From positions 930,001 through 994,000 of the forward strand of contig NZ_CP130060.1 in NCBI RefSeq assembly GCF_030644385.1: DNA of 64,000 bases, in the 5' to 3' direction. A model generated the notes under the pieces. The model worked only from the letters and a program-made list of their open reading frames with translations, had not been told where the DNA came from and ran no database searches. This document shows, piece after piece, positions 9,879 through 18,923 of the stretch (position 1 is the first letter of the stretch; each line of letters begins with the position of its first letter). Source of the DNA: Stomatobaculum sp. F0698 (GTDB lineage: Bacteria; Bacillota; Clostridia; Lachnospirales; Lachnospiraceae). A program made the position numbers and the translations under genes.

Positions 9879-10300
9879 ATCGAATTTTTTCAAATCAAAA
9901 GGGCGGTACTTTGCTCTGCTATGTTCCGGACGGGGCGGAAGCGCCGAAGGTCGCGGGCATCTGTGCACTCTTAAAGGTTAAGTATAAGGAGCTCGGCAGT
10001 TCCGAACTGGATCGTCACATCGGCTTTTTGCTCACGGGGCAGGAAGTTGACGAGGAGAGCAGACGCGTCCTTGAGCCCGCGCCCGAAGCGGTGCGACTTA
10101 GGGAGCATGCACAGCCTTTCTTTCTGTTTTGCGGCTTCAGTGCCGCGACTTTCGACGCCTTTCTCGCACAGCTCCGGAAACAGAAGCTCCGCGCACCCCT
10201 AAAGGCTGCGCTCACGGAGACCAATGCGAGCTGGACCCTGCGCGAACTCTACGACGCAATCCGTGCGGAGCATGAGACCATGACGGGAGAAGTGCTCTGA
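9875..10300 (+). CDS. DUF3783 domain protein
   Basis: This 141-residue protein of unknown function fits the DUF3783 family of Clostridia in length and in the ending that runs through LKAALTETNASWTLRELYDAI. It overlaps the preceding flavoprotein by 4 nt (ATGA) and the following one by 1 nt (TGATG), so the three are very probably translated from one mRNA. No transmembrane segment or metal motif is visible. Placement between two flavoproteins suggests a shared redox role, but that is inference. Confidence 0.75.
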   Translation: MNRIFSNQKGGTLLCYVPDGAEAPKVAGICALLKVKYKELGSSELDRHIGFLLTGQEVDEESRRVLEPAPEAVRLREHAQPFFLFCGFSAATFDAFLAQLRKQKLRAPLKAALTETNASWTLRELYDAIRAEHETMTGEVL

Positions 10301-11904
10301 TGGCCATACTTTTAAACAATGTGAGCCTGCCGGTGCGCCACACCGAGGAGATGCTCCGGAAAAAGGTGGCGAAACTGCTACGGATTCGGGAACAAGAACT
10401 CGGGGAAATCGAGATTGTGCGCCGCTCGATCGATGCGCGAAAAAAGCCGGAGGTGAACTATGTCTACCTGCTTCGGCTAAAGCTTTCACACGAAGCAAAG
10501 TTCTTAAAGCTCCCGAATGTAAGTGCGGATATGCGCGCTCCGTACAAGCTCCCGAAACGAGGGGAGAACGCGCTCGGTTCGCGTCCGGTCATCATCGGCA
10601 GCGGTCCCGCGGGACTCTTTGCGGGGCTCATGCTCGCGGAGGCGGGGTACCGCCCCATTATTCTGGAGCGCGGACTTCCCGCGAGAGAGCGGAAACAGGT
10701 GGTCGATGCTTTTTGGGCGGGTGGGAAGCTTAACCCGAACTGCAATGTCTCCTTCGGCGAGGGCGGTGCCGGGACTTTTTCCGACGGCAAGCTGAATACC
10801 CTGGTCAAGGACAATGCGGGCAGGAACCGTAAGGTCCTCGAAGTTTTTTGCAACTACGGTGCGGACAGTGCGATACTCTATGAGCAAAAACCCCATCTCG
10901 GAACCGATCGACTGATTGAAATCGTGACCGCAATGCGGGAAGAAATTGAGCGGCTCGGCGGCGAGTTACGCTTTTCTTCGCGCGCTGCGGATTTTTGTGT
11001 CGAAGGGGACAGGCTGCGCGCGGTCTTTGTGGAGAAGACGGACGGCACAAAGTACGAGCTGCCCTGTGAAGTACTGATTGCCGCGACCGGACACTCGGCG
11101 CGCGATACCTTTCGGACGCTCCACGCGCGGGGCTTTCAAATGGAGGCCAAGGCCTTTGCGGTCGGCTTTCGCGTGCAGCACAGACAGAGTGATATCTCGA
11201 TATCGCAGTACGGCCTGAAAGAAGTCGGCTTTTTGCCGCCCGCCCCCTATAAGCTCACGGCAAAGACGAGCTCGGGCCGCGGCGTCTACAGTTTCTGCAT
11301 GTGCCCGGGCGGCTATGTGGTCAATGCTTCGAGTGAGGCGGGAGGCACGGTGGTGAACGGCATGAGCTATGCGGACCGCGGCTCGGCGAACGCAAATGCG
11401 GCCATCATCGTCTCGGTGGGGCCTGAGGACTTTCTGCGCTACGGCGAGGGCGTGCTCGCGGGGCTTTCCTATCAGGAGGTCCTTGAGCGTCGCGCGTATC
11501 AGGCGGGACAGGGACATATTCCGGTGCAGCTTTACGGCGATTTTATCGCAAAGCGCGAGAGCCGTGCCTTCGGCGGCACAGAGCCCTGCTTTGCGGGACA
11601 GTATCGCCTTGCCGCTTTGAACGGCATTCTGGATGCACCGCTCGAGGAGGCCTTCCTTGAGGGAATGGCGAGTTTCGGGCGTCAGATCAAGGACTTTGAC
11701 GCGCCGGATATCATCCTGGCGGGTGTTGAAAGCCGAACGTCTTCGCCGATACGTATCCTTCGGGACAGCGAATTGCAGGCCAACATACGGGGGTTTTATC
11801 CCTGTGGCGAGGGCGCCGGCTATGCAGGCGGCATAACCAGTGCCGCGATGGACGGCATACGGGTCGCGGAGGCGGTCATCGGCCGCTATACACCGAAGTA
11901 CTGA
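10300..11904 (+). CDS. COG2509-type FAD-dependent dehydrogenase
   Basis: This 534-residue protein has an N-terminal alpha/beta segment (residues 1-90), then an FAD/NAD(P)-binding motif (VIIGSGPAGLFAGLMLAEAG) and a C-terminal PCGEGAGYAGGITSAAMDGI flavin motif. This is the architecture of the uncharacterised FAD-dependent dehydrogenases of COG2509, which are widespread in Firmicutes. An NCNVSFGEGGAGTFSDGKLN segment is strongly family-typical. Substrate and partner are unknown. It is the last gene of the flavoprotein operon. Confidence 0.87.
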   Translation: MAILLNNVSLPVRHTEEMLRKKVAKLLRIREQELGEIEIVRRSIDARKKPEVNYVYLLRLKLSHEAKFLKLPNVSADMRAPYKLPKRGENALGSRPVIIGSGPAGLFAGLMLAEAGYRPIILERGLPARERKQVVDAFWAGGKLNPNCNVSFGEGGAGTFSDGKLNTLVKDNAGRNRKVLEVFCNYGADSAILYEQKPHLGTDRLIEIVTAMREEIERLGGELRFSSRAADFCVEGDRLRAVFVEKTDGTKYELPCEVLIAATGHSARDTFRTLHARGFQMEAKAFAVGFRVQHRQSDISISQYGLKEVGFLPPAPYKLTAKTSSGRGVYSFCMCPGGYVVNASSEAGGTVVNGMSYADRGSANANAAIIVSVGPEDFLRYGEGVLAGLSYQEVLERRAYQAGQGHIPVQLYGDFIAKRESRAFGGTEPCFAGQYRLAALNGILDAPLEEAFLEGMASFGRQIKDFDAPDIILAGVESRTSSPIRILRDSELQANIRGFYPCGEGAGYAGGITSAAMDGIRVAEAVIGRYTPKY

Positions 11905-11930
11905 AGCTTGCCTCAGATCACAGAGAGTTC

Positions 11931-11950
11931 ACATAAATATATTATGTTAA
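11931..11950. promoter_or_regulatory. AT-rich near-palindrome upstream of miaB (copy 1 of 2)
   Basis: The 20-mer ACATAAATATATTATGTTAA lies 37 nt before the miaB start. It matches a site at 35,066-35,085 in 18 of 20 positions and is nearly palindromic (ACATAA...TTATGT). It lies where the miaB promoter is expected, but no clean -35/-10 pair could be assigned. Confidence 0.4.
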
Positions 11951-11986
11951 TATCGGTTCCACGGAACCGCGGAAAGGTTTTGGTTT

Positions 11987-13384
11987 ATGGAGGAAAGCAA
12001 GAAGCAGTCACTCTTTGTGGCGCAGCTTAAGGATACCATTGAGGAGAAGAGCAAGCGGCTTGGGCGTCCGGTGCGCTATCACATCACAACGATGGGCTGC
12101 CAGATGAATGCGCGCGATTCGGAGAAACTCTCCGGTATACTCGCGGAAATCGGCTGTGAGGAAATCCCGACCGAGGACGCGGACATCCTCCTCTTTAACA
12201 CCTGCACGGTGCGCGAAAATGCGAACGAAAAGCTCTACGGGCATCTCGGCATTGTGAAGCATTTTAAAAAGCTGAATCCGGACATGCTGATCGGTATCTG
12301 CGGCTGCATGATGCAGGAGAAGGATGAAGTGCTCCGCATCCAGAAGAAGTATCATTTTGTGGATCTGGTTTTCGGCACCCATAATATCTGGAAATTTCCG
12401 GAGCTCCTCTACGCGGTCGAGGCGGAGAATCAGCGCGTTATCGATACAGCGGAAGAGCGGAACAACTTCCGGGATCACATGCCCGCGCGCCGTAAGACCT
12501 GGTTTAAGTCGGGCGTGAACATCATGTACGGCTGCAACAACTTTTGTACCTACTGCATAGTTCCCTATGTGCGCGGCAGAGAGCAGTCGCGCGAGGCGGA
12601 GGATATTGTGCGCGAGGTGAAGGCGCTCGTTGCGGACGGCGTAAAAGAAATCATGCTGCTCGGGCAGAATGTGAATTCCTACGGAAAGGGCCTTGCCGGG
12701 GGCGAGAGTTTTGCCTCCCTGCTCGAAAAAGTATGTCAGGTTGAGGGGCTGGAGCGCATACGCTTTATGACGCCGCACCCGAAGGATCTCTCCGACGATC
12801 TGATTGAGACCATCAAGCGAAATCCGAAAATCTGTCGTCACATTCACCTTCCGCTCCAGTCGGGCAGCTCTAAGATTTTGCAGCGCATGAACCGCCGCTA
12901 CACGAAGGAGTCCTACCTCGCGTTGGTCGAGAAAATACGGCGGGAACTCCCGGAAGTGGGACTCACGACCGACATCATTGTCGGCTTCCCGGGGGAGACC
13001 GAAGAGGATTTCCAAGATACCCTCGAGGTGGTATCCCGCGCGTCCTACCAGGCGGCCTTCACCTTCATTTATTCCAAGCGGAGCGGCACACCGGCAGCGG
13101 AGTTCGAAGATCAGGTGCCGGAGGATGTGGTCGCGGACCGCATGAAGCGGCTCATTGCCCTGGTGCAGCAGTTTGCCTCGAAGGCGGCGGACCGCGACGA
13201 AGGGAAAATCGAGCCTGTCTTGGTCGAAGAAGTGAACGCGCAGCGCTCGGGCTATGTGACGGGACGACTTTCCAACAATCTGATGGTACATTTCCCCGGG
13301 GACGAGAGCTTAATCGGCGCTGTGGTGCCGGTTTTACTCAAGGAATCCAAGGGCTTTTATTACATGGGAGAGAGGAGGGACTAA
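11987..13384 (+). CDS. miaB: tRNA-2-methylthio-N6-dimethylallyladenosine synthase MiaB
   Basis: This 465-residue radical-SAM methylthiotransferase modifies i6A37 to ms2i6A37 in tRNAs. The N-terminal MTTase domain carries the conserved Cys residues (TMGCQMN, C38; FNTCTVREN; GICGCM) for the auxiliary 4Fe-4S cluster. The radical-SAM cluster is CNNFCTYC (C183, C187, C190). A C-terminal TRAM segment ends the protein. It starts the miaB-mutS-mutL-miaA operon, and its partner MiaA, which supplies the i6A substrate, is encoded three genes downstream. Confidence 0.97.
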   Translation: MEESKKQSLFVAQLKDTIEEKSKRLGRPVRYHITTMGCQMNARDSEKLSGILAEIGCEEIPTEDADILLFNTCTVRENANEKLYGHLGIVKHFKKLNPDMLIGICGCMMQEKDEVLRIQKKYHFVDLVFGTHNIWKFPELLYAVEAENQRVIDTAEERNNFRDHMPARRKTWFKSGVNIMYGCNNFCTYCIVPYVRGREQSREAEDIVREVKALVADGVKEIMLLGQNVNSYGKGLAGGESFASLLEKVCQVEGLERIRFMTPHPKDLSDDLIETIKRNPKICRHIHLPLQSGSSKILQRMNRRYTKESYLALVEKIRRELPEVGLTTDIIVGFPGETEEDFQDTLEVVSRASYQAAFTFIYSKRSGTPAAEFEDQVPEDVVADRMKRLIALVQQFASKAADRDEGKIEPVLVEEVNAQRSGYVTGRLSNNLMVHFPGDESLIGAVVPVLLKESKGFYYMGERRD

Positions 13385-13385
13385 A

Positions 13386-15989
13386 GTGGCGCTTTCACCT
13401 ATGATGACGCATTACCTGGAGACCAAAAAGGCCTATCCGGACAGCCTCTTGTTCTATCGCCTCGGCGATTTTTACGAGATGTTCTTTGAGGATGCGCGCC
13501 TGGTGTCAAAGGAGCTTGAGCTCACTTTGACCGGCAAGGAGTGCGGACTCGAGGAGAGAGCCCCGATGTGCGGTGTCCCCTTTCATGCGGCAGATACCTA
13601 TATCAATCGACTCGTGAAAAAGGGCTATAAGGTTGCGGTCGCGGAGCAGATGGAAGATCCGAAGCTCGCAAAGGGTCTGGTGAAACGCGAGGTCATACGC
13701 GTTGTGACCCCCGGCACTGTCACGGCGGCCGGAGCCCTCGAGGAGGAGAAGAATAACTACCTCGCCGCGGTCGTTGAGGACGGCGGTCGCTACGGGTTGG
13801 CCCTCGCGGATATCTCGACCGGCAGCTTTCTTGTGACCGAAGCCGAGGGAAAGAAGGAACTCTGCGATATTTTAGCGGAGTTCCATCCGGCAGAGCTCTT
13901 AAAGAGGGAGAGTTTTACCCCGGACGCAGTGCTTCGCGCAGACGAGGAAATCGCGACCAGTACACTCTCGGATTCCGCCTTCCAAAGAGACAGCGCTGTC
14001 AGCTTACTCTGCGAGCACTTCCATACGGCAACGGTGGAAGCGCTCGGTTTGGCCGATTACCCGCTCGGAACGCTCGCAGCCGGCGCGGTGCTCCGCTATC
14101 TCTATGACACACAGAAGAGCCGCTGCGAGCTCATCACCGAGCTCAAGGCTTACCGCGGCTCTGCCTATCTCTTGATCGATGCGGCGTCTCGGCGCAATCT
14201 TGAGCTCACGGAGACCATGCGGGATAAGGGTAAGCACGGCTCCCTGCTCTGGGTTTTGGATCGCACCAAGACCGCGATGGGCGCTCGCTTCCTTCGGAAC
14301 CTCATCGAGAAGCCGCTTCTTAGCCTTGAGACCATCGAAGAAAGACAGGACGCCGTACAGGCGTTTTTGGAGCGCTACATCGACCGGGAAGAGCTGAGAG
14401 AGTATCTCGCCCCGATTTATGACATGGAGCGCCTCATGGGGCGCATTACGCTCGGCAGCGCAAACGCGCGGGATATGCTCGCCTTCTGTACCTCCATTGC
14501 GGCCCTGCCGCCGATACGGGAGCTCCTCAAGAGCTTTTCGGCGCCGCTCTTACAAACGTTTGCGAACGAGCTCGACGATTTAAGCGATCTCTGCGCCCTG
14601 CTTCGCTCCGCCATCGCGGAGGATCCGCCGCTCACGCTCCGAGAGGGGCATATTATTCGAGAAGGCTATCACGAGGATGTGGACCGCTACCGGCGGGCAA
14701 GCAGCGAGGGCAAGCAGTGGCTCGCGGAACTCGAGGAAAAAGAGCGCGCTAAGACCGGCATCAAGAATCTAAAGATTAAGTACAACAAGGTATTCGGCTA
14801 TTATTTTGAGGTGACGAATTCTTTTCTCTCCCAGGTGCCGGATTACTTCCGGCGGCGGCAGACGCTCGCGAATGCAGAGCGCTACACGACCGAAGAACTC
14901 GGGAAGCTCGAAGAGAGCATACTCGGCGCGGAGGAGAAACTCCTCACCCTTGAATTCGATCTCTTTCAGGAACTGCGACAGAAGCTTTCCGCGGAAGTTG
15001 CACGCATCCAAAAGAGCGCCGGCATCGTGGCCTACCTTGACGCGTTGCTCTCCCTTGCGGATGTCGCGGAGCGCTATCACTATGTGAGGCCGAAATTAAC
15101 GGCAGACGGTCCCCTGCACATTGTGGGCGGGCGCCATCCGGTTGTGGAGCGCATGATGGAGAGCGGGCGCTTTGTCGAAAACGACACCTTGCTTGACAGC
15201 GAGGAGAATCGCATCGCCATCATTACCGGTCCCAATATGGCCGGAAAATCCACCTATATGCGTCAGACCGCGCTGATTGCGCTGCTTGCGCAGACAGGTT
15301 CCTTTGTTCCGGCGGAGCGCGCGGAACTCGGACTTTCCGACCGCATCTTTACGCGTGTCGGTGCCTCGGACGATCTCGCTTCCGGCCAGTCTACCTTTAT
15401 GGTTGAGATGACAGAGGTCGCAAACATTCTTCGAAATGCGACGAAGAAGAGTCTCATTATCCTCGATGAAATAGGACGCGGCACTTCGACCTTCGACGGT
15501 CTCTCGATCGCCTGGGCGGTGGTTGAGTATCTTGCGGTCGGACGCCTTTCGGGGGCAAAAACGCTGTTCGCGACCCACTACCACGAACTCACCGAGTTGG
15601 AAGGCAGCATACCGGGGGTCAATAACTACTGCATCGCGGTGAAGGAGCAGGGAGATGAAATTGCCTTTCTCCGAAAAATCATCAAGGGCGGTGCGGATCA
15701 GAGTTACGGCATTCAGGTCGCGAAGCTCGCGGGCGTACCGGCGGCGGTTACAGCGCGGGCGCGGGAAATCGCGGAAGAACTCTCGGGTGCGGATATTGCG
15801 GCGCGCGCCCGAGAACTCGCATCGCGCGGGGCTGACTTGCCGTCCGTACCCGCTTCCGAGCAGAACGCGAAACCTGTCGTCACGGAGGCAGAGCTTAAGG
15901 TTCTGAGACAACTCAGAGAAATCAATCTCTCGGAGCTCACGCCGCGCGCGGCCATCAATCTTCTTTACGGTATACAGGAGACACTATGA
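13386..15989 (+). CDS. mutS: DNA mismatch recognition ATPase MutS
   Basis: This 867-residue protein is of full family length. The N-terminal mismatch-binding motif DFYEMFFEDA is present. Walker A is GPNMAGKST (residues 615-623), followed by a family-typical DEIGRGTSTFDGLSIAW block and the ATHYHEL switch. MutS binds mispaired bases and recruits MutL. A GTG start at 13,386, one base after the miaB stop codon, gives the usual N-terminus. It overlaps mutL by 4 nt. Confidence 0.97.
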   Translation: MALSPMMTHYLETKKAYPDSLLFYRLGDFYEMFFEDARLVSKELELTLTGKECGLEERAPMCGVPFHAADTYINRLVKKGYKVAVAEQMEDPKLAKGLVKREVIRVVTPGTVTAAGALEEEKNNYLAAVVEDGGRYGLALADISTGSFLVTEAEGKKELCDILAEFHPAELLKRESFTPDAVLRADEEIATSTLSDSAFQRDSAVSLLCEHFHTATVEALGLADYPLGTLAAGAVLRYLYDTQKSRCELITELKAYRGSAYLLIDAASRRNLELTETMRDKGKHGSLLWVLDRTKTAMGARFLRNLIEKPLLSLETIEERQDAVQAFLERYIDREELREYLAPIYDMERLMGRITLGSANARDMLAFCTSIAALPPIRELLKSFSAPLLQTFANELDDLSDLCALLRSAIAEDPPLTLREGHIIREGYHEDVDRYRRASSEGKQWLAELEEKERAKTGIKNLKIKYNKVFGYYFEVTNSFLSQVPDYFRRRQTLANAERYTTEELGKLEESILGAEEKLLTLEFDLFQELRQKLSAEVARIQKSAGIVAYLDALLSLADVAERYHYVRPKLTADGPLHIVGGRHPVVERMMESGRFVENDTLLDSEENRIAIITGPNMAGKSTYMRQTALIALLAQTGSFVPAERAELGLSDRIFTRVGASDDLASGQSTFMVEMTEVANILRNATKKSLIILDEIGRGTSTFDGLSIAWAVVEYLAVGRLSGAKTLFATHYHELTELEGSIPGVNNYCIAVKEQGDEIAFLRKIIKGGADQSYGIQVAKLAGVPAAVTARAREIAEELSGADIAARARELASRGADLPSVPASEQNAKPVVTEAELKVLRQLREINLSELTPRAAINLLYGIQETL

Positions 15990-17977
15990 GCATTCAGCTT
16001 CTCGATGAGAGCACCATCAATAAGATTGCGGCGGGCGAGGTCATTGAGCGCCCCGCTTCGATTGTGAAAGAACTCACGGAAAATGCGATCGATGCCGATG
16101 CGAGCGTCATTACGATAGAGATACGCGACGGCGGCATTTCGATGATACGTGTGACGGATAACGGCGGCGGCATCCCGGCGGATGAGGTAAAGACCGCCTT
16201 TCTTCGCCATGCGACTTCCAAGATTCAGCGCGCGGAGGATATCCTTCACGTTCGTAGCCTCGGCTTTCGCGGTGAGGCGCTCGCCAGTATCTCGGCGGTT
16301 TCCCGCATTGAGCTCATCACAAGGCAGCGGGATGCGCTGACCGGTATACGCTACGCGGTCGAGGGCGGCAGAGAGACGGTATTTGAAGAAGTCGGGGCAC
16401 CGGGCGGCACGACCGTCATCACCCGCGACCTCTTCTTTAATACGCCGGTGCGGCGCAGCTTTTTGAAGGCGGCGGTCACCGAGACCGCGCATGTTGCGGC
16501 GCTCGCGGAAGAACTGGCGCTGTCGCATCCGGAAATCTCCATCCGTTTTCTTGCGAACGGACAGAGCCGCTTTCATACGAGCGGGAATCGAGAAGTGAAG
16601 GACATCATCTATCAGCTCTACGGCAGGGAGATTGCGAGTAAGCTGCTTCCGGTTTCGCGAACGGAACAGGGCTTTTCGGTGCAGGGCTTTATCGGCAGAC
16701 CGGAGATTTCAAGGGGAAGCCGTGCTCTCGAACACTACTGCGTGAACGGGCGCTATATCAAGAGCCCGCTGCTCGCAAAGGCGATAGAGGATGGCTACGG
16801 CGACCGCATGATGCAACATAACTTCCCCTTTGCGGTACTCTTTCTTGAGATGGATCCGGAGACAGTCGATGTGAATGTGCATCCGACCAAGCGGGAAGTG
16901 CGTTTTTCGGACACCCAGGCCTGCTATCTCTTTCTGCGTTCCGCGGTGGAGGATGCGCTGCAGCGCGCGGAGTTGATTCGTCTTTCCTCTCTGCAGGAAG
17001 AAAACAAAAAGAAGGCTGCGCAAAGCGCGGCGCTCGGACGCGACTCCGTTTCTCAGGAAGAAGTGCGGGCGGAAGCACGTCCGCAGCACAAAAAACCGCC
17101 GGAACCTTTTGAGACGCAGCGCTTAACGGAAGAGCGTAAGCGGGAGGCAGAAGAGCAGGCGCTTTCGCTTTCCTCTTTTCTCTCGGCCTACGGGCAGCGG
17201 CAAATCAATCAGAGCGCGAAGGCGGAGAGCACAGGGACGAGCGAAAGCAAGACGGCGGAGAGCCCGGCAAAGCCGGACTCCGGGCAGACAGCGGACAGAG
17301 AAGCGGTTTCGGAGCGCAAGGCTGTCGCCGAGGAAAAACCGGCGTTTGAAACTGTGGAACGCGGGGGGCAGTATGCGCTCTTTCGGCCTGAGGAGAGAAA
17401 AAATCTCCGCTTAATCGGCGCTGTTTTTGACACCTACTGGCTCGCGGAGCGCGGAAATTCACTCTATCTCATCGATCAACATGCGGCACACGAGAAGGTA
17501 AACTATGAGAGGCTGCTTGCGTCTTATCGAAAGCAGGAACTCAGTTCCCAGCGTTTGGAACCGCCGCTCCTTATCACCCTGAGTGCGGAAGAGCAGGCGT
17601 TGCTTGAGAGTGAGCGGGAGAGCTTTGAAAAAATCGGTTTTTCCGTCGAGCATTTCGGCGGTTCCAGCTATGCGGTGCGCGCCGTGCCGAATATTCTGCC
17701 CTCTGTCCTAAAGGAAGAGCTCTTAAAGACCATGTTTGCGAGTCTCGCAGAGGGACAGCGCGCGGACGATGTGCCACTCCTCATTATCGAGAAGACGGCA
17801 TCCATGTCCTGTAAGGCGGCAATCAAGGGAAATCAGCACATTTCGCTTGCGGAGGCGGAAGCCCTGCTCGATGAGCTCTTTTCCCTCGAAAACCCCTACA
17901 ACTGCCCGCACGGCAGACCGACCATCATTGAACTCACAAAAACAGAACTGGAACGGAGGTTTAAGCGCATTGTGTGA
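15986..17977 (+). CDS. mutL: DNA mismatch repair endonuclease MutL
   Basis: This 663-residue protein has the GHKL ATPase motifs NAIDADA, DNGGGI and GFRGEALASI at the N-terminus, a long charged linker (about residues 340-470) and a C-terminal dimerisation domain. The endonuclease motif DQHA(X)2E(X)4E is intact from residue 497 (DQHAAHEKVNYE), as are SCKAAIKGN and CPHGRPT. It is therefore of the nicking type used by bacteria without MutH. It overlaps mutS by 4 nt and miaA by 8 nt. Confidence 0.97.
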   Translation: MSIQLLDESTINKIAAGEVIERPASIVKELTENAIDADASVITIEIRDGGISMIRVTDNGGGIPADEVKTAFLRHATSKIQRAEDILHVRSLGFRGEALASISAVSRIELITRQRDALTGIRYAVEGGRETVFEEVGAPGGTTVITRDLFFNTPVRRSFLKAAVTETAHVAALAEELALSHPEISIRFLANGQSRFHTSGNREVKDIIYQLYGREIASKLLPVSRTEQGFSVQGFIGRPEISRGSRALEHYCVNGRYIKSPLLAKAIEDGYGDRMMQHNFPFAVLFLEMDPETVDVNVHPTKREVRFSDTQACYLFLRSAVEDALQRAELIRLSSLQEENKKKAAQSAALGRDSVSQEEVRAEARPQHKKPPEPFETQRLTEERKREAEEQALSLSSFLSAYGQRQINQSAKAESTGTSESKTAESPAKPDSGQTADREAVSERKAVAEEKPAFETVERGGQYALFRPEERKNLRLIGAVFDTYWLAERGNSLYLIDQHAAHEKVNYERLLASYRKQELSSQRLEPPLLITLSAEEQALLESERESFEKIGFSVEHFGGSSYAVRAVPNILPSVLKEELLKTMFASLAEGQRADDVPLLIIEKTASMSCKAAIKGNQHISLAEAEALLDELFSLENPYNCPHGRPTIIELTKTELERRFKRIV

Positions 17978-18923
17978 GAAACAGACGCTGATTGCGCTCA
18001 CCGGCCCCACGGCGGTCGGAAAAACCGCGCTCTCCCTTGCACTTGCCAAAGAACTGAACGGTGAAATTATCTCCGCGGATTCCATGCAGGTATACCGCGG
18101 CATGGACATCGGGACGGCAAAAATTCGAACAGAAGAGATGCAGGGAATTCCGCACCATCTGATCGACATTCTGGAGCCCGAAGAGAATTTTGACGCGATG
18201 CAGTTTCAGCAGCGCGCAACGAATGCGATAGCGGACATTCAGGCGCGCGGCAAAGTCCCGATTTTGGTCGGCGGAACCGGATTTTATCTGCAGACCGTAC
18301 TCTACGATGTGCCCTTTTCCGAAGAAAGCCGGGATGAGGCCGTGCATGCGGCCCTGGCGGCGCGAAGAGCCCGCGAGGGGATTGCGGCGCTCTACGCGGA
18401 ACTCACCCGGGTCGACCCGGAAGCTGCGGCGCAAATTCATCCGAACAATGAGAAGAGGGTCCTCCGTGCGCTTGAGTACTATCTTTCGAGCGGCGATAAA
18501 ATCTCGCTTCACAATGCGGCGGCGAGGGAGCGCCGCTCCCCCTACCGCCTCTTCTACTTTGTGCTCAATATGGACAGAGCCTCGCTCTACCGTAGAATCG
18601 ATGCCAGGGTGGAAGCAATGTTTGAGGCGGGACTCGTCGATGAAGTGCGTACACTTGCTCTGCGGGGCGTACCGCGGACAGCGACTTCCATGCAGGGCAT
18701 CGGTTACCACGAGCTCTTTCCTTACCTCGACGGAGAGGCAGAGCTATCGGTCTGCAAGGAACAGGTTAAAACGGATACGAGACATTTTGCAAAGCGCCAA
18801 ATCACCTGGTTTCGCCGGGAGAGAGATGCGCGGTGGTTTATGCGGGAAGACTATGCCTCCGAGGAAGCGATACTCGAAGACATGCTGCGCCGCGTTCGTG
18901 ACAGAAGGGAAGATACCGAATGA
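17970..18923 (+). CDS. miaA: tRNA dimethylallyltransferase MiaA
   Basis: This 317-residue enzyme transfers a dimethylallyl group to A37 of tRNAs reading UNN codons, making the substrate of MiaB. The P-loop GPTAVGKT (residues 12-19) and the motif ISADSMQVYRGMDIGTAK are intact. The TTG start at 17,970 was chosen because GGAGGT lies at 17,955-17,960 with 9-nt spacing and the protein then has family length; no ATG exists nearby. The start lies inside the mutL 3' end, so translation is probably coupled. Confidence 0.95.
   Translation: MCEKQTLIALTGPTAVGKTALSLALAKELNGEIISADSMQVYRGMDIGTAKIRTEEMQGIPHHLIDILEPEENFDAMQFQQRATNAIADIQARGKVPILVGGTGFYLQTVLYDVPFSEESRDEAVHAALAARRAREGIAALYAELTRVDPEAAAQIHPNNEKRVLRALEYYLSSGDKISLHNAAARERRSPYRLFYFVLNMDRASLYRRIDARVEAMFEAGLVDEVRTLALRGVPRTATSMQGIGYHELFPYLDGEAELSVCKEQVKTDTRHFAKRQITWFRRERDARWFMREDYASEEAILEDMLRRVRDRREDTE

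Noticed and set aside
12008..13291. 427-residue minus-strand open frame opposite miaB.
   Set aside because: It lies wholly within a well-supported gene with all MiaB motifs, has no family signature and no start signal.
17736..17969. Longer N-terminus for miaA running back into mutL.
   Set aside because: The added sequence is antisense-like, Arg-rich and not conserved, and the TTG at 17,970 has the correct ribosome site and family length.
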